NCBI GenBank assembly: GCA_964356295.1
Contig: CAYHHE010000084.1
Location: 1 to 12,709, forward strand
From: CAVQGZ01 sp964356295
Lineage (GTDB): Bacteria; Actinomycetota; Actinomycetes; Jiangellales; Jiangellaceae
Reading direction: 5' to 3'
Length of the DNA stretch: 12,709 bases
A model generated the notes under the pieces. That model ran no database searches and had not been told where the DNA came from. It saw only the letters and a list, made by a program, of their open reading frames with translations. Every line of letters begins with the position of its first letter. The stretch's first letter is position 1. This document shows positions 1-6,226 of the stretch, piece by piece. A program made the position numbers and the translations under genes.

Positions 1-58
1 CCCGCATCAAACTCCGGCACCTATACCCACAGCATTGAACGCGACGGTCTACTAGCCT

Positions 59-82
59 CCCGTCCCGTCCCGTCCCGTCCCC
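59..82. repeat. Short tandem repeat, CCCGT x4
   Basis: Four perfect tandem copies of the pentamer CCCGT span 59-78, followed by four C residues. It sits just before the 24-bp repeat cluster in a non-coding stretch. Such a tract could vary in copy number by slippage. No gene reading frame depends on it as far as I can see. Confidence 0.85.
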
Positions 83-88
83 GGCATC

Positions 89-212
89 CGCCCCGTCCAC
101 GCGATCTTGACGAAACGTTCGACCCGCCGGGCTGGAGTCGACCGAAACGTCAAGATCGCCGCCGGGGCGGGGTGGAAGTCGACGGAAACGTCAAGATCGC
201 GTGGACGGGGCG
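89..212. repeat. Cluster of three related ~24-bp elements (inverted and direct)
   Basis: The 24 bases at 89-112 are a perfect inverted repeat of 189-212, with 76 bases between the arms. A second relation overlaps this: 136-159 and 177-200 are direct repeats of 24 bases with one mismatch (agtcgacC/Ggaaacgtcaag...). The shared core GCGATCTTGACG, or its complement CGTCAAGATCGC, occurs three times: 101-112 in one orientation, 148-159 and 189-200 in the other. The two same-orientation copies are preceded by GTCGAC. This looks like a mobile or REP-like intergenic repeat family, or a paired-arm structure. I see no transposase and no further copy in the window. Confidence 0.85.
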
Positions 213-340
213 ACCGCGGGACGGGCTCTGCGAGCCAGACCTCACGCGCCGGGTGCTGGTTGCCTGATGCTGGGGCAACCGTCACCAAGGGTTCGCCTCT
301 CCTTGCGCGATGGTTTCGCGCGACCCCGTAGCGTCGGGGT

Positions 341-523
341 ATGCCATGGTTCAAGGTCGAGGTCGAGCGCGAGTTCGAGATCGAGGCGGACAGCCCTGAA
401 GCGGCGAGGGCGATACTCGAGGGGATTGACGTTCCCACCCCCGAGGGCGTGTCGGTGCGCAACGTGGGTGAGGTCGAGATCGAGGTCGAGGAGCCTGACG
501 AGGGCGACGACGGGGCCGAGTAG
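341..523 (+). CDS. Small acidic protein, 60 aa, unknown function
   Basis: I do not recognise this gene. The 60-aa product has about 20 Asp/Glu and only 4 Lys/Arg. Glu occurs at every second residue in two stretches (residues 7-15 and 44-50, alternating with Val, Ile, Phe or Arg), the pattern of amphipathic beta strands. A short helix-like segment (about 18-27, SPEAARAILE) lies between. A strand-helix-strand fold is plausible, and the first strand loosely recalls DpnD/PcfM-like small proteins, which is weak evidence. The last ten residues are an acidic tail. The ATG at 341 has only GGGG one base away as a ribosome site; TAGCGT at 329-334 could be a -10 box giving a very short leader. The next gene starts 105 bases downstream on the same strand. 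Confidence 0.7.
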   Translation: MPWFKVEVEREFEIEADSPEAARAILEGIDVPTPEGVSVRNVGEVEIEVEEPDEGDDGAE

Positions 524-628
524 TCGTCCCACAGGCTTGCTGACAGCAATAACCCGGGCCCGAAAGCCCTGGACCGGCGTCGTCGCGAGGTCGACACTGT
601 CGGGGCAGCCAGGTCTGGGAGGCCGTCG

Positions 629-1114
629 ATGCCTGCACGCGTGCTCGCCCTGCTCGCAGTGATCGTCCTCGGGCTGCTGGCCCTCGGGCTCCTGTGGTTC
701 CTCGGGATGCGCAACAAGAACTCCGTCGTGGTCAAGGCGCAGCGGCGCATCAACCGGGCACTGGTCAACCCGAGCCAGCTCAAGACGGCCGGGACACCCG
801 GCGCCTACGCCTCCATCGTCCGCCACACCGGTCGCACCTCTGGGCGGCAGTACGAGACGCCGGTCGGGGCGGTGCCGACCGAGGACGGCTTCGTCATCGG
901 CCTCATGTACGGCTCGCAGTCGGACTGGCTCAAGAACGTGCTCGCCAGCGGCTCGGCCACGATCGTCTTCGAGGGCGCCACCTACCCGGTCGACCGACCG
1001 GAGGTGCTGTCGTGGGAGGCCGCTGCACACCTGTTCCCGGACGAGGAGCGCAGGAGCTTCCGCTTGTTCGGCGTCCGGGAGTGCCTGACGGTGCGCCGCG
1101 TCGACGCGGCGTGA
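629..1114 (+). CDS. Nitroreductase/deazaflavin (F420)-dependent oxidoreductase family protein, membrane-anchored
   Basis: The 161-aa product belongs to the deazaflavin-dependent nitroreductase (Ddn/DUF385) family, split-barrel proteins that bind F420 and reduce quinones, nitro compounds or similar substrates. Seen in sequence: an N-terminal hydrophobic helix at about residues 4-26, then the family motif HTGRTSGRQYETPV (66-79), followed by GFVIGLMYGSQSDWLKNVLA (87-106) and a short C-terminal strand region. Length fits the family (about 140-160 aa). The helix suggests attachment to the cytoplasmic membrane face, in line with quinone reduction; the true substrate is unknown. The ATG at 629 is preceded by TGGGAGG (616-622), a good ribosome site. 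It is followed by a 141-base gap before the PEPCK gene and is probably its own unit. Confidence 0.88.
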   Translation: MPARVLALLAVIVLGLLALGLLWFLGMRNKNSVVVKAQRRINRALVNPSQLKTAGTPGAYASIVRHTGRTSGRQYETPVGAVPTEDGFVIGLMYGSQSDWLKNVLASGSATIVFEGATYPVDRPEVLSWEAAAHLFPDEERRSFRLFGVRECLTVRRVDAA

Positions 1115-1255
1115 CCACTGCGCCGTCGCTTCAAGGGGTAGTCGGACTCGCTCCGACGGCCCCACGCGAACACACGGGGAGCGGTGGAACCTCGAATCGG
1201 TCGGCACGATACGGTGAGGCCGACCTCGCTGGCTGACGGTGGAAAGGGCGCGAGC

Positions 1256-3112
1256 ATGGCGGATGTCGAGCGTGTGCTGGATGAGGCGGGCCTGACGAAC
1301 GAGCAGGTCCGCGAGTACGTCACGTACTGGGCCGACCTGACCGGGGCCGAGCGCGTCGAGGTGGTGAGCGCGGCCGACGACGCGCGCCTGATCCAGGAGT
1401 CGTTGGACGCCGGGGAGATCGTCCCGGCCGGCGAGGGGGTGTACTACTCGCGCAGCTACTGGAAGGACACCGCTCGCACCGAGGAGCGGACGGTCGTGGC
1501 CACCAACAACCCCGACGACAAGGGCGTCTACAACAACTGGCGGCCCGCTGCGGAGATGAAGGCGCTGCTCAAGGAGCGGATGCGGGGGGCATCGGCCGGC
1601 AAGACCATGTACGTGATCCCCTACCTGATGGCTCCGCCCGGTGCGCCCCTGGAGGACTTCGCCGCCGGTGTGGAGCTGACCGACCACCGCACCGTCGTGC
1701 TGCACATGATCCGGATGGCCCGGGTCGGCCCGGAGCTGGTCGAGAACCTCTCCCACCCGAGCCGGTTCGTCCGAGCCGTCCACGTCACCGGCGACCTGGA
1801 GAACCTCGGGCAGGGCACCCCGGAGGACAAGCGCTACTTCGTCACCGTCGGTGACGAGCGGACGATCCTGCACTTCGGCTCCTCCTACGGCGGCAACGCG
1901 CTGCTGGGCAAGATCGCGCACGGGCTGCGGCAGGCCTCCTACGACGGCTGGGCCTCCGGCCAGTTCCTCTCCGAGCAGTTCATGCTCATCGGTATCCGGG
2001 ACAAGGAGACCGGACGGAGCTACCACATCTGTGGGGGGTTCCCGAGTGCCTCGGGCAAGACCAACCTCGCGATGATGCTGGCCCCGGACAGCCTCGGCGA
2101 CCGCTACCACGTCACGTTCTACGGCGACGACATCGCCTGGCTCTGGGTCGACCCCGACGACGGCAAGCTGTACGGGATGAACCCCGAGTACGGGGTGTTC
2201 GGTGTCGCCAAGGACACCAACGAGACGACGAACCCCACCGCCGTCAAGTCCGTCGCCGAGGGCACCGGGGCGCTGTTCACCAACGTCGCCTACAACGAGA
2301 TCACCCACGAGGTCTGGTGGGAGGGCAAGACCAAGCAGCCCCCTGCCGACGTCACCGGATGGCGCGACTGGAAGGGCGAGCTGATCGCCGACCGCCCCGA
2401 GGGCAACAGCGACCCCTGGGCGCACCCGAACAGCCGCTTCACCACCGCGCTGCACAACGTCCCGAACTGCGCACCGGACGTGGACGACCCGCACGGCGTG
2501 CCGATCGACGGGATCATCTTCGGCGGACGCACCCGCGACCGCGAGCCCCTCATCCGGGCCATGCACGACCTGGCCGAAGGCGTGTACGACGGGTTGACCC
2601 TCGGCGCCGAGGCGACGTTCGCCGCCGAGGGCAAGGAGGGCGAGCTGCGCTACGACCCGATGTCGATGCGCCCGTTCATGTCCTACCCCGAAGGCGCCTA
2701 CGCCGCGCACTGGCTCAAGATCGTCGGCGCTGCGAAGGTGCAGCCGATCTTCGCGCACGTGAACTGGTTCCAGCGTGACGCCGAGGACGGCCACTTCCTG
2801 TGGCCGGGCTATCGGGAGAACCTGCGCCCGCTGCTGTGGCTGATGCAGCTGCGCAACGGCGAGGTGACCGGCCGCGACACCCCGGTGGGCATCATCCCCA
2901 CGGCCGAGGAGCTCCACCTGACCGACGTCGACATCCCGCCGGAGGACCTGGAGCGGATCCTCTCGATCGACGTGGACAGGTGGCGTCGGGAGATGGAGCA
3001 CCGCACTGCTCACCTCGAGCAGTTCCACGGCCTGCCCGAGGCCATCTGGGAAGCACATCGCCGGGTCCATGCCGCGTTGGAGCAGCTCGCGGCCGACGAG
3101 ACGGCGCAGTAG
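1256..3112 (+). CDS. pckG: Divergent phosphoenolpyruvate carboxykinase (GTP) family protein
   Basis: The 618-aa product matches GTP-dependent PEPCK in length and motif order; the family interconverts oxaloacetate + GTP and PEP + CO2 + GDP in gluconeogenesis and anaplerosis. Seen: DTARTEERT (71-79, with the substrate Arg), SYGGNALLGK (210-219), P-loop GFPSASGKTN (261-270), GDDIAW (290-295), NPEYGVFGVA (309-318), HPNSRF, IIFGGR and the guanine-site FLWPGYREN. Three positions depart from the rat enzyme as I remember it: Ile220 for Mn ligand Lys244, Gln242 for Mn ligand His264, Ser266 for reactive Cys288. Asp291-Asp292 remain. So the family is certain, but the reaction and metal are less so. I chose ATG 1256 rather than GTG 1184 because GGAAAGG (1241-1247) sits correctly before it and the extra 24 residues are unlike the family. 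TACGGT at 1210-1215 is a possible -10 box. Confidence 0.93.
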   Translation: MADVERVLDEAGLTNEQVREYVTYWADLTGAERVEVVSAADDARLIQESLDAGEIVPAGEGVYYSRSYWKDTARTEERTVVATNNPDDKGVYNNWRPAAEMKALLKERMRGASAGKTMYVIPYLMAPPGAPLEDFAAGVELTDHRTVVLHMIRMARVGPELVENLSHPSRFVRAVHVTGDLENLGQGTPEDKRYFVTVGDERTILHFGSSYGGNALLGKIAHGLRQASYDGWASGQFLSEQFMLIGIRDKETGRSYHICGGFPSASGKTNLAMMLAPDSLGDRYHVTFYGDDIAWLWVDPDDGKLYGMNPEYGVFGVAKDTNETTNPTAVKSVAEGTGALFTNVAYNEITHEVWWEGKTKQPPADVTGWRDWKGELIADRPEGNSDPWAHPNSRFTTALHNVPNCAPDVDDPHGVPIDGIIFGGRTRDREPLIRAMHDLAEGVYDGLTLGAEATFAAEGKEGELRYDPMSMRPFMSYPEGAYAAHWLKIVGAAKVQPIFAHVNWFQRDAEDGHFLWPGYRENLRPLLWLMQLRNGEVTGRDTPVGIIPTAEELHLTDVDIPPEDLERILSIDVDRWRREMEHRTAHLEQFHGLPEAIWEAHRRVHAALEQLAADETAQ

Positions 3113-3149
3113 CCCGGGCGGCGCGAGCCCGCGGCGATCGTCCGAAGGT

Positions 3150-3169
3150 GTGAGGGTCACAGCCCTCAC
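3150..3169. terminator. Hairpin terminator between convergent pckG and hemA
   Basis: A perfect 7-bp stem, GTGAGGG (3150-3156) with CCCTCAC (3163-3169), encloses a 6-base loop (TCACAG) and is followed on the plus strand by TTCTTCCC. It lies 38 bases after the pckG stop and 38 bases beyond the hemA stop on the other strand. The downstream T-rich run favours action on pckG, but the symmetrical position allows it to end both transcripts. Confidence 0.65.
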
Positions 3170-3206
3170 TTCTTCCCACGATAGCGGGCTGCTACGGCTG
3201 CGCGGC

Positions 3207-4460
3207 TCAGTCTGTCGCGGCTGAGCCGACGTCGATCCCGAAGAGCGTGTGGATGGCACGTCGGTACTCACCGAAGTCGCCGCTGCGGGCGAGCTCGCGG
3301 GCACGTACCGACGGCTGGTGGAGGATGGCGTTGGAGACCCGGCGCAACGAGCGCGCCACCTCCTCGGCGGTCTCCGGGTCGACGCGGCCACGGATGCGGT
3401 CCAGCTCTTCGTTGATGATCGTCATCACGTGCGCGCGCATCGCGACGACCGCATGGTCGGCGGTGCGGCCCCGCTCGTGCGCCTCGAACTCCTCCACCGC
3501 CCGAAGGACGATGTCCTGCGCCTGCAGGATCGCAGTCGAGTGCTCCTCCGGTGCGTGCCGCCCGATGAGCTCCAGGTCGATGAGGTCGGCCTCGGGCAGG
3601 GCGCTGACGTCGGGGTGGACGTCGGACGACAGCGCCAGGTCCATGATCGGCAGCGGTGAGGACGAGGCGGGACGGGCGGCGCTGATCAGGTCGGCGTCGA
3701 TGAGGTGGTGGGTCCCGCCGCTGGTGGCGACGACGACGTCGGCAGCGGCCACGGCATCGACGAGCCCCTCGTCCGGCACCGGCCGGACCGGGTGGCTGGC
3801 GGCGAACAGAGTCGCCTGCCCGGACGCGGAGTACACGTCCACGCTCGTGCAGCCCCGACGCTGCAGGGATGCCACCACCACCCTGGCGTAGGCCCCGGTG
3901 CCCAGCACCAGAGCGCGGCGTCCCTCGAGCGGACCGTGGCGTCGCTCGAGGAGGTCGAGTCCCACCCCGACGATCGAGCGCCCGGCAGCGCCCAGCCCGG
4001 TCGAGTAGGTGACGGCTTTCGAGGCGGCCAGGGCGTACTGCAGGAGGCGCTCGAGGGTCGGGTTGGTCGTGCCCTGCTGGCGGGCCACGGCCAGGGCGCG
4101 CCTGACCTGACCGGCGATCTCGTCCTCACCGACGACCATCGACTCCAGGCCGGACGCGACGGAGAACAGGTGCTGGGCGGCCTGGGTCCCCAGCAGCACG
4201 CTCATCCGGTCCACGACCACCCGCAGCTCGACCCCGGAGGACGCGGCGACGCTGTCCATGGTGAAGTCGACTGCGCTGTGGAACCGGTCCAGGTCGAGGT
4301 AGATCTCGAAGCGGTTGCAGGTCGACAGGACGACGGAGCCGCGCACGTGTGGGTGCGAGGAGGTGAGTCGGGCTGCCAGGCCGTCCTCGGCCAGCGACAG
4401 CCTGCTGAGCAGGTCGAGGTCCACGTCGTGATGGCTCACCCCGAGCATCACCAGGACCAC
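3207..4460 (-). CDS. hemA: Glutamyl-tRNA reductase
   Basis: HemA reduces glutamyl-tRNA(Glu) with NADPH to glutamate-1-semialdehyde, the first committed step of C5-pathway tetrapyrrole synthesis in the cytosol. Seen in the 417-aa product: N-terminal VMLGVSHHDVDLDLL (4-18), catalytic-cysteine motif STCNR (46-50, Cys48), GEDEIAGQVRRA (111-122), Rossmann-type LVLGTGAYARVV (184-195), DVVVATSGGTHHLI (241-254), and a C-terminal helical dimerisation domain (about 305-405). It is slightly shorter than the usual 430-460 aa. I start at GTG 4460, though GTG 4451 or ATG 4448 would also keep the LGVSH motif. The frame runs open further upstream to 4736 but without family similarity. No Shine-Dalgarno is visible; a TACACT box just upstream suggests a leaderless message. 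No hemB, hemC, hemD or hemL is adjacent. Confidence 0.95.
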   Translation of the reverse strand: MVLVMLGVSHHDVDLDLLSRLSLAEDGLAARLTSSHPHVRGSVVLSTCNRFEIYLDLDRFHSAVDFTMDSVAASSGVELRVVVDRMSVLLGTQAAQHLFSVASGLESMVVGEDEIAGQVRRALAVARQQGTTNPTLERLLQYALAASKAVTYSTGLGAAGRSIVGVGLDLLERRHGPLEGRRALVLGTGAYARVVVASLQRRGCTSVDVYSASGQATLFAASHPVRPVPDEGLVDAVAAADVVVATSGGTHHLIDADLISAARPASSSPLPIMDLALSSDVHPDVSALPEADLIDLELIGRHAPEEHSTAILQAQDIVLRAVEEFEAHERGRTADHAVVAMRAHVMTIINEELDRIRGRVDPETAEEVARSLRRVSNAILHQPSVRARELARSGDFGEYRRAIHTLFGIDVGSAATD

Positions 4461-4468
4461 GGCGGGCC

Positions 4469-4474
4469 AGTGTA
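4469..4474 (-). promoter_or_regulatory. Candidate -10 box of a leaderless hemA transcript
   Basis: On the minus strand TACACT (fits TANNNT, near TATAAT) ends 8 bases before the chosen GTG at 4460. Transcription normally starts about 7 bases after a -10 box, so the message would begin at or next to the start codon. That agrees with the absence of a Shine-Dalgarno. No clear -35 box is seen 17 bases upstream. Confidence 0.5.
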
Positions 4475-4617
4475 GCGAGCGGGCCGCCGGGCGGCAGCGC
4501 CCGTCTGCTGCCGGACGCTGCAGTACCGCCGCCGGGTGATGCGGCGTTCTGGTGGCGTTCGACCCTGTTGGGCATGTTTCGAGCGGAGTACAGATAAGAG
4601 GAAGGGATGTGATCCCC

Positions 4618-5616
4618 ATGGTTACGCGTTCTGACCTCAGCGGTTTGGTCGAGCACCTGGACAGCTGGACTGACGCCGGACTGATCACGGCGGACCAGGC
4701 CGACGCCATTCGGGCCCATGAGGTCGCGGCCGCCACTCCTGAGCTGCCCCGCTGGGTGGAGCCGGTCGCCTACCTCGGCTCAGCACTCGTCGCTCTCGCG
4801 CTGGTCCTGTTCGGCGCGCAGGTGTGGGACCAGCTGGCCACCTGGAGCCGAATCGGCCTCGCGGCTCTCGTCACGGTCATCCTGCTGCTGGCCGGCGCCG
4901 CGCTGAACCGCTCGGACGCCGCGCCGGCCCGTCGGGCTGCGTCCTTCGCCTGGCTGCTCACCGTGGCCGGCGTCGCCGCGACGGCTGCGCTGGTGGTCTT
5001 CGAGGCGCTCGACCTGGATGAGGACGCCGCGATCACCGTGACGGCGAGCTGCACGCTGCTTGCCGCGCTCGTCCTCTACCTGCTCGCGCACACGGCGCTG
5101 CAGCAGGTCGGGCTGGCTGTCGGGGCGGTGTTCTTCCTGGTCTCGATCGGGTCGCTGCTGACGCCGGACGAGCCCTGGATGTTCAGCCTCGCACTGTTCG
5201 CGTTGGGCGCGATCTGGCTGCTGCTCACCTGGGGCCAGTTCCTGCGTCCGGAAGGCACCGGATGGGTCCTGGGCGGGCTGCTCGCCCTGGGCGTCGGCTT
5301 CGGCGTCGCCGGGGAGCAGCCGATCTGGTCCGGGCTGGGCATCGCCGTCGGACTCGGACTGGTCTACCTGTCCACGGTCATCGACCTGCGGGCGCTGCTG
5401 GTCATCGGGGTGGCCGGGCTGGTGGTGTGGATCCCGACCACGGTCATAACGCTGTTCGAGGGATCCGTGGTGGTGCCGGTGGCGATCCTGCTCACCGGTG
5501 TCGTGACGCTCACCGTCGTGGTCGCTGCGGTGCGCCTGGGGCGGCCGGCCTCGGCCGGGGAGGAGGCCGGATCGAGCGACGTCCCCGTCCAGGACGAGGA
5601 GACCGTCGATGCGTGA
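4618..5616 (+). CDS. DUF2157-like polytopic membrane protein
   Basis: The 332-aa product starts with a soluble segment of about 48 residues (LSGLVEHLDSWTDAGLITAD, then QADAIRAHE), whose L..W...GLI...QA..I pattern is typical of DUF2157 proteins. About ten hydrophobic segments follow (roughly 50-66, 77-97, 110-129, 139-158, 163-181, 187-204, 217-232, 238-254, 258-279, 284-305) and then an acidic cytoplasmic or extracellular tail (310-332). The family has no established biochemical function that I know. The start ATG 4618 follows AGAGGAAGGG (4597-4606) at 11 bases, a little long; GTG 4609 in the same frame is too close to that site. TTGGGC (4568) and TACAGA (4589) are weak promoter candidates. 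It is divergent from hemA and overlaps the next gene by 8 bases, so the two are almost certainly co-translated. Confidence 0.85.
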   Translation: MVTRSDLSGLVEHLDSWTDAGLITADQADAIRAHEVAAATPELPRWVEPVAYLGSALVALALVLFGAQVWDQLATWSRIGLAALVTVILLLAGAALNRSDAAPARRAASFAWLLTVAGVAATAALVVFEALDLDEDAAITVTASCTLLAALVLYLLAHTALQQVGLAVGAVFFLVSIGSLLTPDEPWMFSLALFALGAIWLLLTWGQFLRPEGTGWVLGGLLALGVGFGVAGEQPIWSGLGIAVGLGLVYLSTVIDLRALLVIGVAGLVVWIPTTVITLFEGSVVVPVAILLTGVVTLTVVVAAVRLGRPASAGEEAGSSDVPVQDEETVDA

Positions 5617-6226
5617 GAAGAGGCTGATCGCCGTCGTCGGCGCCGGTGTCGTCGCCGTGGTCGCGATCCTGGTGGTGGTCATCGTCGGTGTGCAGCCCGC
5701 TCCCGAGTTCGCCGACCTCGCGGGCAGCGATCTGACCGGGTTCGTGGCCTTCGCCCCCGACGAGGGCGAGGCGCAGTCGGTGCGGATCATCGACCTCTCG
5801 ACGTCGCGGTCGGTCGAGGCGAACATCCCGCAGGGCGCCGAGACTGCCGGATGGGACGAGGACGGCAACCTCGTGGTCGTCCAGTGGGGTCCGAACGTGA
5901 CGGTCAGGCATCTGGACCCGACCACGGGTGAGCAGGTGTCGACGACCAAGGACGCGGAGGAGTATCTCGGGCCTGGCGGGCAGGGGGACGTGTGGATCGG
6001 CCACAGCGACGGGCTCGTCGTTCTGGAACGCGGCGACGGTGCGACCGCCTCGTTCGAGGCTCCCGAGTCCTACGACGTGACGTCCGCGTCCGCCATGGGT
6101 GAGGATCTCGTCGTCTTCGTCGACGAGATGGGTCGGGTCGCGGTGTGTGAGGTCGGTGAGGACGTCATCCCGGTTCAGGTCGCCGACGACGCGATGCCCT
6201 GGTGGTGGGTGACCGCGCGGAGCTGA
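5609..6226 (+). CDS. Single-pass membrane-anchored protein, unknown function
   Basis: I do not recognise this 205-aa protein. It begins MREKR followed by one hydrophobic helix (about 6-28), a signal anchor without a lipobox cysteine, so the rest should lie outside the membrane. The remaining 175 residues are acidic and strand-rich, with repeated blade-like phrases (VRIIDLSTSRSVEANI, AGWDEDGNLVVVQWG, VTVRHLDPTTGEQVST, GDVWIGHSDGLVVLERG, VVFVDEMGRVAVCEVG). These resemble WD40/PQQ-type blades, perhaps half a propeller. The start ATG lies inside the end of the DUF2157-like gene (8-base overlap), so the pair probably forms one unit, and a complex between them is a reasonable inference. Its last 52 bases overlap the 3' end of the convergent radical SAM gene. 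A hairpin (CGCCTC 6229-6234, GAGGCG 6246-6251) follows the stop, without a T-tract. Confidence 0.78.
   Translation: MREKRLIAVVGAGVVAVVAILVVVIVGVQPAPEFADLAGSDLTGFVAFAPDEGEAQSVRIIDLSTSRSVEANIPQGAETAGWDEDGNLVVVQWGPNVTVRHLDPTTGEQVSTTKDAEEYLGPGGQGDVWIGHSDGLVVLERGDGATASFEAPESYDVTSASAMGEDLVVFVDEMGRVAVCEVGEDVIPVQVADDAMPWWWVTARS

Larger units (their letters stand above)
1..340. other. Non-coding region with repeats, no confident gene
   Basis: No convincing gene is seen in the first 340 bases. Frame 1 stays open from the window edge to about base 266, but its translation runs through the CCCGT tandem repeat and the 24-bp repeat copies and becomes Arg/Pro-rich, so it is probably not a protein. The tail of a gene entering from the left, ending at the TAG at 53-55 or the TGA at 36-38, cannot be excluded. 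A 7-bp hairpin (GGTTGCC at 258-264, GGCAACC at 274-280) lies before the small acidic gene and has no T-tract. Confidence 0.6.

Noticed and set aside
136..200. Possible CRISPR array from the 24-bp direct repeats
   Set aside because: Only two direct copies, a 17-base gap, one copy inverted nearby and no cas genes.
107..331. 74-codon plus-strand frame in the first 340 bases
   Set aside because: Most of it is translated from the repeat copies, so the peptide repeats itself (VDRNVKIA, then STETSRSR). No ribosome site was seen.
1141..1157. Hairpin GTCGGA/TCCGAC after the deazaflavin-dependent gene as a terminator
   Set aside because: The stem is 6 bp with no T-tract and it sits in the region where the pckG promoter should begin. 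Too weak to call.
1184..1255. Longer PEPCK starting at GTG 1184
   Set aside because: No ribosome site at 1184, a good one before ATG 1256, and the extra 24 residues have no counterpart in the family.
242..3391. 1049-codon open frame on the minus strand opposite pckG
   Set aside because: It lies antisense to a gene with a full set of PEPCK motifs, has a His/Val/Arg/Gly-rich composition typical of high-GC shadow frames, and shows no domain I recognise.
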